Assembly: GCA_022826645.1 (NCBI GenBank)
Contig: JAJDUM010000035.1
Span: forward strand, 1-64,000
DNA from: Candidatus Poribacteria bacterium
GTDB taxonomy: Bacteria; Poribacteria; WGA-4E; PCPOR2b
DNA: 64,000 bases
Reading direction: 5' to 3'
Positions 34,632 to 42,437 of the stretch are shown here, piece by piece. Within the stretch, counting starts at the first letter, position 1, and each line of letters starts with the position of its first letter. The notes beneath the pieces are model-generated. The model was given only the letters and a program-made list of their open reading frames with translations, did no database searches and had not been told where the DNA came from. The position numbers and the translations under genes are program-made.

Positions 34632-36767
34632 CTACTGCTCAAATAACGATTCATCTACCTCAGCGTTGATTGTGGCTTCGCTGAACGTAATCTCGGCAGA
34701 TTTCTCACCATTATCGAATAAAATGGTATGGAAGGCAACCATCACGCCGGAAACGTCTCGATAGTCATCTAAGAACTCTTCTCGATCCGCGGGACCTTGC
34801 TCCGTGAACGCCCGAAACTGCTTTTTAATAATGTATTTCGTTTCTTGGTCGATAAAGAGCTTAATGGAACCGCCGGGGGTATCGCTGATAAGTACGACAT
34901 CTGCCATTTTGCCTTTTACATCCTCGGCACCCAGATATTGAGCAGATGTCCCCTCATTAGAAACATAGCTTAACAGAGGGATATTGTCTCGAAAAATCTC
35001 TTTTTTCCCTTCTTCAACATAAGCTGGAGGAAGGGGTTGAACCCCTTGAGGCATCACCATCCATGCAGATTGACCATTAAAAATTCGGCTCATCCGCATA
35101 CCCATTGCTGGCATACTTAGATCAGCGCGCGCCTTGTTCGGTAATACTATTGTGACTTCTCCATCAAGTTCCATCATCCCACCGGGAGTATTTACAACCA
35201 TTTTCCCTTTGGTGATAATGTTATTTACTCCCTTGAGGGTATCAAGTCCACCGTATGCTTCGACGACATCAGCAAGGATGGCCCTTGCTTTTACAACGTC
35301 CGCTTCACCCGCTTCGGGAGTAGGTTCGGGCGACGGGGGTGGAATGGTGATATCGACTTCTGCGACATCCCCGAGGGTGTCCAGCGGTTTATCAAAATCG
35401 CTGGCTTTGCCGACAGCGATGAGTGTAAATTTGTCGGGATTCAGGTATTCAGCTGCAACACGCTTGACATCTGCCTTTGAAACTTCACGAATCCCCGCCA
35501 TGAGTTGTTCAACGAAATCCTGTGGATATTCATGGTATTCATATCGAAGGGCTCTAGACAGGATTTCTCCCTTGGTATCATAATCAAACACAGAGGAGTT
35601 CATGAAGCCATCAATTGCTTGTTTTAATTCGTCATCGGTAACCTCTTCGGCTCGCATCTTTTCAACTTCAATCAGAATCGCTTCGATTGCTGTCACAGTG
35701 GCTTCCGATTTGGTTCCGCATGCAATGAAAAACACGCCAGGCACATCGTAACCTGCACCGTAATTGTTTCCGACCGAATATGCTAGTCCCTTTTCAACTC
35801 GGATGCTGTTTATCAACCGACTGGAAAACCCAATTCCCAAAATTTGGGACATCACAACCAGAGCGGGATAATCTTCATTTTTGCGCAACCAACCGATGTG
35901 TCCCATACGAATATTGGTTTGGTTCACGTCGTCCTTGTTCACGAGCGCAATTCTCTTTCCATACGCTTCAGGGATTTTGGGTTTTGGGGGCAGGTTAATC
36001 TCCGCAGGTTCCCATCCCTTGAAAACCTCCTGAATCTTTGCCAACATAGTCTCGGAATCAAAGTCTCCAAGCACACCCAAAATGATATTGTTTGGGCGGA
36101 AGAATTTTTGATAGAATGCAACGAGATCATCGCGGGTGATATTGTTAATCGTATCATACTCGGTTGTGCGTGCGTAGGGACTGTCCGCACCATAGATAAG
36201 TTTACTGAATTCTCGTCTTGTGATCGCCCCTGGATTGTCATTTCGCCGCGCTATGCCACTGCGATGTTGCACTTTTTCTAGCTCAATTTTATCCTCTCGA
36301 AATGCGGGATTCATGAGAATATCCGCGAGAATGGACAACCCTACATCAAGGTCTTCTTTCAAAACCGACACCGACGCTGAACCCGCATCATCACCGATGC
36401 CTGTTTCAACGGACGCCGCTAAATTCTCCAGAATTTCATCAAGTTCGTCTCCGGTTTTACTCGTGGTACCGCCCGTGCGCATCACTGCTCCAGTGATTGA
36501 TGCAAGCCCCACTTTGTCTGCGGGTTCGTAGATGGAACCAGTACGAATCCGCACGGAAATATCAATAATTGGGAGTTCATGGTCTTCAAGGAGATAAACA
36601 ATCATCCCATTACCTAATTCAAACCTATCAGGGACGGGTGGCTGCGGTTGATTCAGTGGTGGGTAAACGAGTCCTTCGTGGGGCTTGGTTTGTGCCTCCC
36701 CAGTAGCAGTAATTAAAACAGTTAAGACGAGACTCCATATTATCCAAGACAACAGGTGCTTTCTCAC
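34632..36767 (-). CDS. M16-family peptidase, non-catalytic-type subunit with C-terminal LolA-like domain
   Basis: The 711-residue exported protein has a signal peptide (about residues 1-25, ending ITATGEAQT) and two M16 halves spanning about residues 45-470 (FELGNGMIVYLLEDHELPIIDISVRI is the usual start). The zinc motif HxxEH is missing, as in regulatory partners of two-subunit M16 enzymes. Residues from about 495 onward form a separate domain (GGLDTLKGVNNIITKGKM, MMELDGEVTIVLPNKARAD) resembling LolA/outer-membrane lipoprotein-sorting folds. Its ATG overlaps the stop of the catalytic subunit gene (ATGA), so the two are translationally coupled. Confidence 0.85.
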   Translation of the reverse strand: MRKHLLSWIIWSLVLTVLITATGEAQTKPHEGLVYPPLNQPQPPVPDRFELGNGMIVYLLEDHELPIIDISVRIRTGSIYEPADKVGLASITGAVMRTGGTTSKTGDELDEILENLAASVETGIGDDAGSASVSVLKEDLDVGLSILADILMNPAFREDKIELEKVQHRSGIARRNDNPGAITRREFSKLIYGADSPYARTTEYDTINNITRDDLVAFYQKFFRPNNIILGVLGDFDSETMLAKIQEVFKGWEPAEINLPPKPKIPEAYGKRIALVNKDDVNQTNIRMGHIGWLRKNEDYPALVVMSQILGIGFSSRLINSIRVEKGLAYSVGNNYGAGYDVPGVFFIACGTKSEATVTAIEAILIEVEKMRAEEVTDDELKQAIDGFMNSSVFDYDTKGEILSRALRYEYHEYPQDFVEQLMAGIREVSKADVKRVAAEYLNPDKFTLIAVGKASDFDKPLDTLGDVAEVDITIPPPSPEPTPEAGEADVVKARAILADVVEAYGGLDTLKGVNNIITKGKMVVNTPGGMMELDGEVTIVLPNKARADLSMPAMGMRMSRIFNGQSAWMVMPQGVQPLPPAYVEEGKKEIFRDNIPLLSYVSNEGTSAQYLGAEDVKGKMADVVLISDTPGGSIKLFIDQETKYIIKKQFRAFTEQGPADREEFLDDYRDVSGVMVAFHTILFDNGEKSAEITFSEATINAEVDESLFEQ

Positions 36768-38314
36768 TTACTTTCCTCCTTTGCTTCATCATCTGTCGAT
36801 GTCACGATTTCTCCCACGGATCTGTTGGCATCCACGAAATATTCATTTGCAACCCGTTTGATATCTTCGCTCGTCACCTTTTCGATACGTTCAAGCGACT
36901 TAAACAATTCCCGCCAGTCGCCCAGAAGGAACTCAGCGCTGCATAACATCCCAGCTAACCCGCTGTTGGATCGAAGGGATCGGATTTGTGTCGCCTTGGC
37001 AAGCGTTTTGACTTTTTTCAGTTCCGCTTCTGACACTAACTCCGTTTTGAGGCGCTCAATTTCAGCCAGAATCATCTCTTCATTTTTCGCGTTCGTGTGT
37101 CCTTGTGCGGGAAAAGAGTAGAAGAGGAAAAGATTTGAGTATTTGTCGCCCGGAAATCCGGGGAAAGCACCGGCGGAGATCGAAACCTTTTCATCCCGAA
37201 TTAACTTTTTATAAAGACGTGATGTCCGTCCCGAAGCCAGAATATCTGTTATTGCACCAAATACAGCGTTGTCCGGGTGTCTGACCTCTGGTTTGTGGTA
37301 GGCAATAGCGATAAATGGCTGCGTTTGTTCTACAATTTTTATGCGTCGTTCCCCTAACTGTTTGGGTTCAGCGGTCTCAACCCGTGATGGATTGGGACGA
37401 GATGGCATTCTACCGAAGTATTTTTCCGCCATCTGGATAACTTCGTCGGCATTTACGTCACCGACGATCGCGGCAACCATATTACCGGGGGTATAGTACT
37501 CTTTAAAAAACTGAAGGGCTTCCGCTCGCGTTGTCGTGTTGATATCCGACATGTGTCCGATGATTGGATGACCATAGGGATGCGCCAGATATGCGAGTCC
37601 TTGGAGTTCCTCAATCAGCCTACCAATTGGGCTGCTTTCGGTCCTCATCCGCCGTTCCTCTTTGATAACGTCTTTCTCTTTGAAAAACTCTCGCATCACG
37701 GGATCGATAAATCGTTCCGACTCAAGTGCCATCCACAATTCAATCCTATTTGAAGGAAGACTATAGAAATACGCAGTCCAATCCGCGGATGTGCCTGCGT
37801 TTACGCCGACAGCTCCCTCCTGTTCTAAGATTTTCGTATATTCTTCGCCATCAGAGTATTGAGAGGCTTCCTCCTGCAGACGCTTGAATTCTGTCTCTAA
37901 TTCGCCTAGCTTTTCCACATCTGCGTGATTTCCTTCCGCCCATTCAGCTCTGAGCTGATCAAACACCTCATCCATTTTGTCCATAATGGCTTTTTCTTGA
38001 TCATACCCTTTCGTTCCGAGGGTCGTCGTTCCTTTGAATGCCATGTGTTCAAAGACATGGGCAATTCCAGTGTTTCCATATACCTCGTCAGCGCTGCCGA
38101 CATTGACATAGATATATCCGGAAAACACCGGGGCGTCATGCCGCTCAAGGATGATAAATTTCATGCCGTTGGACAAAACATGTTCTCTGATTTTCTGCTC
38201 GACATCTTCAAATCCAGCTGCATATAACGTTGCTGTACACATAGTCAACAGCACATAAACGAGGCAGCACAGTCCTTTTGGCACCTTAGTTCCAGTTTTT
38301 CTGGACCATTGCAT
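36764..38314 (-). CDS. M16-family zinc metallopeptidase, catalytic subunit
   Basis: The ATG at 38314 has AAGGAG 7 nt upstream; the longer frame runs back over the previous gene and a terminator. The 516-residue protein has a signal peptide (ending near TLYAAGF, about residue 34) and the inverted zinc motif HVFEH (His86, Glu89, His90), with KEERR further on as candidate for the third-ligand region. It is typical of periplasmic or outer-membrane-associated processing peptidases related to PqqL and MPP-beta. It is paired with a non-catalytic subunit downstream (4-bp overlap), implying a heterodimer. Confidence 0.92.
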   Translation of the reverse strand: MQWSRKTGTKVPKGLCCLVYVLLTMCTATLYAAGFEDVEQKIREHVLSNGMKFIILERHDAPVFSGYIYVNVGSADEVYGNTGIAHVFEHMAFKGTTTLGTKGYDQEKAIMDKMDEVFDQLRAEWAEGNHADVEKLGELETEFKRLQEEASQYSDGEEYTKILEQEGAVGVNAGTSADWTAYFYSLPSNRIELWMALESERFIDPVMREFFKEKDVIKEERRMRTESSPIGRLIEELQGLAYLAHPYGHPIIGHMSDINTTTRAEALQFFKEYYTPGNMVAAIVGDVNADEVIQMAEKYFGRMPSRPNPSRVETAEPKQLGERRIKIVEQTQPFIAIAYHKPEVRHPDNAVFGAITDILASGRTSRLYKKLIRDEKVSISAGAFPGFPGDKYSNLFLFYSFPAQGHTNAKNEEMILAEIERLKTELVSEAELKKVKTLAKATQIRSLRSNSGLAGMLCSAEFLLGDWRELFKSLERIEKVTSEDIKRVANEYFVDANRSVGEIVTSTDDEAKEESK

Positions 38315-38351
38315 TCCAGTTCTCCTTAGATATTGAAAACTTACCCATCGT

Positions 38352-38380
38352 AAAAAAAGCCCAGGGACAAGGCCCCTGAG
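38352..38380 (-). terminator. Terminator after the small FAD protein gene
   Basis: On the minus strand CTCAGGGGCC-TTG-TCCCTGGG forms a GC-rich stem followed by seven T residues. It separates the FAD protein gene from the M16 pair, which must therefore have its own promoter or rely on read-through. Confidence 0.65.
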
Positions 38381-38408
38381 CATTGTAATTGCCAACGAGT
38401 TGTGCTTT

Positions 38409-38981
38409 TTACTCGTCGTCCCCGTCCTCTTTGACGACATCAAAGTCGTGAAAGTCCCTACCAATTTCGCTCGATAGGATGCTTAACGCCGCTGCGGCAC
38501 CTTCACCAGCGGAAATAATCGCTTGGGTTCGCTGACCACGAGTCAGCCAACCGATAACATAGAGATTTTCAATGGTTGTTTTGCCCTCTCGGTCAGCAAC
38601 GATAGCGTCATCGTTATCGCTGTCCGTGCTGAGTCCAAGCGTTGCTGCCAATGCTTCCTCAAGGCCGGTTGCGACGATTAGGTATTTACCCTGATGCTTA
38701 TCACCTGCTGCGGTAGTCACAGAAAATTCAGCACCACCAGTTTCGATCTCGGTTACTTCGACTTCAAGAATTTTAGCACCGAAATTCTCGACCTGTTTGC
38801 GGGAAATTTCTTGAAATTCAGTTCCAGTAATCTGAGGAATACCTAAGTAGTTATAGAGCATCGCGTCGTGCATCAAAGTTTTATTCTGACCAAAAACGGT
38901 TACGTCTAGGTCGTTTTTGGCTAGGAAAAGCGCAGCACTTAAACCACCGGGGCCATCACCAATAATTAGCACATCTGCCAT
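38409..38981 (-). CDS. Short FAD-dependent oxidoreductase (thioredoxin-reductase-like, no CxxC)
   Basis: The ATG at 38981 follows AAGGAAA. The 190-residue protein begins MADVLIIGDGPGGLSAALFLAKNDLDV (dinucleotide-binding GxGxxG). It keeps LIVATGLEE (about residue 107) and the FAD-end motif VIGWLTRGQRTQAIISAGEG (about 147-166). It lacks the NAD(P)-binding insert and the redox CxxC of thioredoxin reductase, which is about 310 residues, so it is a single-domain form. Its C-terminus is acidic (EDGDDE). The partner reductant is unknown. Confidence 0.75.
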   Translation of the reverse strand: MADVLIIGDGPGGLSAALFLAKNDLDVTVFGQNKTLMHDAMLYNYLGIPQITGTEFQEISRKQVENFGAKILEVEVTEIETGGAEFSVTTAAGDKHQGKYLIVATGLEEALAATLGLSTDSDNDDAIVADREGKTTIENLYVIGWLTRGQRTQAIISAGEGAAAALSILSSEIGRDFHDFDVVKEDGDDE

Positions 38982-39271
38982 TGTCTTTTTCCTTACCATA
39001 TAGTTTTAGAATTGAGTGTTAGTTCGCGTTTATACGCGCGCCCATAGTAGACTTTGTCTTCCCTTGCTCTTGTTAAACTCGTTTAGAAGTAGGGAACTGA
39101 TTTTAGCACACCTCATTCAGAAATGCAAGCACTAAATTGGTTAGACGCAGACTACCTTATCGCCTGTAATATTAGCATTTAGCATAGCAGAAACCCGGCA
39201 TTCTGTTATACAATCATTTCTGGTATTTGCATGGAGAATTCAACTATGTAAGGTCTAACTGAAATGACGAT

Positions 39272-39784
39272 CTAAAAATAGGCATGTACACCCGTTCCGA
39301 TATAAACACCGGCAAGATCCTTGGTTTGAAAATCGGATTTTTCCCTGCCGAACCCTTGACCGATCTGGGCGTTCAAGCCGAGAGGGATTCCTCCAAGCGA
39401 AAACACAAGTTCGCCTCCAAACGCGAGTCCAGCAGCGAGAGTTGTTGTATCAAGCGCTTCCTCCTTATTATAGCGCCAACCACCTTCTAGCGCAAAATAG
39501 AGTCGAGCAATATTCAGTCTGTTTTGATGTTCGGCTATGGCGTACGAAACACTAGCCCCCAACATGTGGTCACTGTTCTGATCGTTAAGAATAAAGCGAC
39601 CAACGGTTTGAAGATAGACCGGTGCCAGTCCGCTATAACGAAAACTGATTCCGCCAAATGCGGGTGTAGCCGCCTGAAGTCCAATACCAAAATTCTTGGT
39701 GAGGTCGGTTTCTTGCGCCTGAACCGAAGCACTCAAGGTTAGTCCCAAAAGAACACAGATTAAGCAACAAATTGAACGTATCAT
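39272..39784 (-). CDS. Putative outer-membrane beta-barrel protein
   Basis: The ATG follows AAAGGAG. The 170-residue protein has a signal peptide ending near SVQAQE (about residue 23). The mature part alternates hydrophobic and polar residues (FGIGLQAATPAFGGISFRYSG, GASVSYAIAEH), consistent with beta strands, and ends in an aromatic residue (HAYF), as many outer-membrane barrels do. No family was recognised. At this length it could form an eight-stranded barrel. Confidence 0.55.
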   Translation of the reverse strand: MIRSICCLICVLLGLTLSASVQAQETDLTKNFGIGLQAATPAFGGISFRYSGLAPVYLQTVGRFILNDQNSDHMLGASVSYAIAEHQNRLNIARLYFALEGGWRYNKEEALDTTTLAAGLAFGGELVFSLGGIPLGLNAQIGQGFGREKSDFQTKDLAGVYIGTGVHAYF

Positions 39785-39915
39785 TGTTTTTCTCCTTTTT
39801 GAAATGTGAAACGTAGAACGCTGCGATAACTCACGTTCTTAACTCTATGGATCCACAATCGCGTGGACTCATGCAGTAGTGTGCATATATGTCTCTGTTG
39901 ACACTCATTTTTCAC

Positions 39916-41577
39916 TTATTGAGCGATCAGCATTGTCAGCCGATGTGATTCGGTGGTGGCTGGGTGGTGCATAAGGACGTCCTGTACTCCATCCTTGTTG
40001 AGATCCACCAGCCAAGTATATTCCTCATAGGGCATGTTGACTGCCACCTTTTGAGGCTTCCGTACAAACAGATTCGGTCCCGGCACACCGATAAAGACGC
40101 GAAGTTCTTTCTGCCCATGCTGTACCAGTAGATCTGATCGTCCGTCGCCGTTCACATCCCCGAACAGTAGCGATGGGAAGTGCATGGCTTTTTTCCCTGA
40201 GTCGCCGGGAGAGTATGTTTTAATCTTGCGGGCGGCGTCGGGCTCGTCCGGATAGGATCCCCCTGCCATGCGGTAGAAATGGAGATCCAGCACTGCGGAC
40301 TTTGTCAGGATCCCTCTAGCCAACATACCCACGACTTTGAAGATGCCGGGATCAATAATCGCAAAGCTCATGTCGATCTGACCGTCGTGGTCGAAGTCCT
40401 GTTGCCCCAAATCAAAAGGAATGCCATCTGATTGGATCGTAGTACTCGCTTCCGTTGCGAATATAGTGCCATCGGTGATCGGTGCACCGAAATGTACCTC
40501 GTAGGTAGATTGCATACCCCAAAGCTCCGATGTCTGCCCAAGGAATCTGCCGTTCCCCGCCTGCAATGAGAAGATTGAGAGATCGGCTATGCCATCATGG
40601 TTCATGTCGGTGAACGCATGCAGCACTCTTCCTGTCATAGCTCCGGGTGCTCCGTGATCAAAACGTCTGCCACGGACCCCATCGGGAGCGACAAGCGATC
40701 CGAGGTCGTCGGAGTCGAAGGACACCTCTGTCGTGAACACCTCAACTTCTGAGGAGAACAACCCACGCTCATCTTGGCGATGAATCACGAAATGATCTTC
40801 GTTCCAATACACTAGGTCGCTGCGACCATCCCGATTATAGTCAATTTCGTGGATGGCCCCCTTTTCCCAAGGGTTGTATCGATATCCATCAGCCGCGTAG
40901 AACCTACCTATTTCAATGGAGGATCCAATCTTCACTGGATCGGCGAACACACCGCTGTCCATTTGCATGAGTACCCAGAAGCCATCGGAGTCCGGCACGA
41001 CCAGATCATCGCGGTCGTCGCCGTTGAGATCGTGAGTGACATCGACGTGGGGGATTTCGCCTTTGGGAGGAGGAGTGTTGGAAGCAACTGCTACCAGCGG
41101 GTGCTCCGTTGCCAAGTCGGGATCGAACCAGTTCAGGTAACCGTTCTCGTACGTAATCAAGCGGTCACGTCCGCCGATGTTAGCCACGTCGACGAACAGC
41201 ACTTCGGGACGCAGCATTACGTCCAGTCTCAGTACCCAGCTGCCATCGTCAAACGCGTAGATGTGCAAGCGGCGGTCGTCGTTATCGTCAATGCTCACCA
41301 CGACAAGTTCCGCGATAGTACCACCGAGAAGAAATCCCGTTAAAACAGTCTGGTGTTTTGCGACGCCTGTGACGATCTCGTACTGCTCAAAGGTAAATTC
41401 CCTAGCGGTAGGCGATGTCGGATCGACATCTTTACCGAACAAACCTGAACAGCCCGACAGGAATACTCCGAAAACCAGTATGGAGAGCAAACTCTGTCGA
41501 TAATGCCGTGTGCAGTCGGTTGTGGAACTCGGTTTTGCGGAAAGAAAGTGTTTGTAGGCTGGGTTTCGCGCTTTCAT
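39916..41577 (-). CDS. FG-GAP/VCBS-repeat lipoprotein
   Basis: The ATG at 41577 (GGAGG 9 nt upstream) is preferred over one at 41604. The 553-residue protein has a signal peptide with lipobox LSGC (about residues 40-43). Repeated calcium-loop motifs of FG-GAP/VCBS propellers follow: DLNGDDRDDLVVPD, DYNRDGRSDLVYW, DMNHDGIADLSIF, DFDHDGQIDMSF, DVNGDGRSDLLV and DLNKDGVQDVLM, six clear copies. Such proteins act in surface adhesion or ligand binding. A TetR-type palindrome (41626-41638) lies 49 bp upstream of the start. Confidence 0.82.
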   Translation of the reverse strand: MKARNPAYKHFLSAKPSSTTDCTRHYRQSLLSILVFGVFLSGCSGLFGKDVDPTSPTAREFTFEQYEIVTGVAKHQTVLTGFLLGGTIAELVVVSIDDNDDRRLHIYAFDDGSWVLRLDVMLRPEVLFVDVANIGGRDRLITYENGYLNWFDPDLATEHPLVAVASNTPPPKGEIPHVDVTHDLNGDDRDDLVVPDSDGFWVLMQMDSGVFADPVKIGSSIEIGRFYAADGYRYNPWEKGAIHEIDYNRDGRSDLVYWNEDHFVIHRQDERGLFSSEVEVFTTEVSFDSDDLGSLVAPDGVRGRRFDHGAPGAMTGRVLHAFTDMNHDGIADLSIFSLQAGNGRFLGQTSELWGMQSTYEVHFGAPITDGTIFATEASTTIQSDGIPFDLGQQDFDHDGQIDMSFAIIDPGIFKVVGMLARGILTKSAVLDLHFYRMAGGSYPDEPDAARKIKTYSPGDSGKKAMHFPSLLFGDVNGDGRSDLLVQHGQKELRVFIGVPGPNLFVRKPQKVAVNMPYEEYTWLVDLNKDGVQDVLMHHPATTESHRLTMLIAQ

Positions 41578-41625
41578 TCTTACTTTTCCTCCAAGGTTAT
41601 TCATATGTTAGCATAGATAAATAAC

Positions 41626-41638
41626 TTAACAGTGTTAA
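41626..41638 (-). promoter_or_regulatory. TetR operator in front of the FG-GAP lipoprotein gene
   Basis: The perfect palindrome TTAACAGTGTTAA (6-bp arms, 1-nt centre) lies between the tetR terminator and the lipoprotein start. The same 13-mer, in the other orientation, overlaps the tetR promoter at 42325-42337, which argues strongly for a shared repressor. Confidence 0.75.
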
Positions 41639-41647
41639 TGTGATAAC

Positions 41648-41671
41648 AAAAAAAATATGGCGACCTGCGCC
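41648..41671 (-). terminator. Terminator of tetR
   Basis: On the minus strand GGCG-CAGGT-CGCC is a short stem followed by ATA and eight T residues, starting 15 bp after the tetR stop. Confidence 0.6.
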
Positions 41672-41685
41672 AAAAAATTTGAAAT

Positions 41686-42291
41686 CTATGCCTTCAAGCC
41701 ATCGATCATTGTGTCAATTACCATGTCAATCAATTTGTCTTTCTCAGTCCAAGGGAAATCGGAAAAATCAATCAGGAGCAATGTAACACCATGAACAGCC
41801 GACCACAGTGCCTGACCGGTAGTTTCGAGGTCCACCTGGCGAAATGCCTTCTGTCGAATACATTCAGAGACCATTGCACGCAGGTAATCGAATACCTTTT
41901 CGCCAACTGATCCTTGTTGCAAACCTAACCCCTTCTGGAACTGAGGACGTATGACAAACGTCAGCTTGTAGTCTTGCGGATATTTTAGACCGAATTCGAC
42001 ATAAGCTTTTCCACTCTTTCTCAGAGCCTCGACAGGATCGCTGGTATCCTCTTTTAACCGTTCAAGCGTGTTCAACAGGTCCAAGAGGGTTTCCTTGCAA
42101 ACGGAGTCTAAAAGATCCGCCTTATCTTCAAAATAGAGATAGATCGTCGTCGGTGAATATTCGATCTTATTGGCAATCTTCCGCATAGAGACACTCTCAT
42201 AGCCCTCATTGACGAACAGCTCTCGCGCCGCAGAAAGAATTTGACGCCGTAACTGCTCTTTTTCCCTGGTTCTCCGTTCTTTAACACCCAT
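41686..42291 (-). CDS. TetR/AcrR family transcriptional repressor
   Basis: The 201-residue protein has the TetR N-terminal helix-turn-helix (ILSAARELFVNEGYESVSMRKIANKIEYSPTTIYLYFEDKADLL, about residues 19-62). A C-terminal ligand domain follows, with TGQALWSAVHGVTLL, a pattern common in this family. It is preceded by a strong promoter whose -10 region is overlapped by a TTAACACTGTTAA palindrome, and the same palindrome precedes the lipoprotein gene downstream. Autorepression and control of that lipoprotein are the natural inference. The ligand is unknown. Confidence 0.93.
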   Translation of the reverse strand: MGVKERRTREKEQLRRQILSAARELFVNEGYESVSMRKIANKIEYSPTTIYLYFEDKADLLDSVCKETLLDLLNTLERLKEDTSDPVEALRKSGKAYVEFGLKYPQDYKLTFVIRPQFQKGLGLQQGSVGEKVFDYLRAMVSECIRQKAFRQVDLETTGQALWSAVHGVTLLLIDFSDFPWTEKDKLIDMVIDTMIDGLKA

Positions 42292-42324
42292 GGTCCTTCC
42301 CCTCGATTTACATAGTAATTTAAC

Positions 42325-42337
42325 TTAACACTGTTAA
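42325..42337 (-). promoter_or_regulatory. TetR operator overlapping the tetR promoter
   Basis: TTAACACTGTTAA is the same 13-bp palindrome as at 41626-41638. It begins inside the -10 hexamer and extends across the expected transcription start, ideal for autorepression. Confidence 0.8.
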
Positions 42338-42365
42338 TTTTATCAGACACATTTTCATTTGTCAA
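42337..42365 (-). promoter_or_regulatory. tetR promoter
   Basis: On the minus strand TTGACA (42365-42360) and TAAAAT (42342-42337) are spaced by 17 nt. The operator palindrome overlaps the end of the -10 hexamer. Confidence 0.75.
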
Positions 42366-42437
42366 GGATTTTTTTGCATCCGTGTGTTTTTTAAAAGCGA
42401 CCAGAAACAGGCGTAATGATTTAGCCATGGATGTGTG

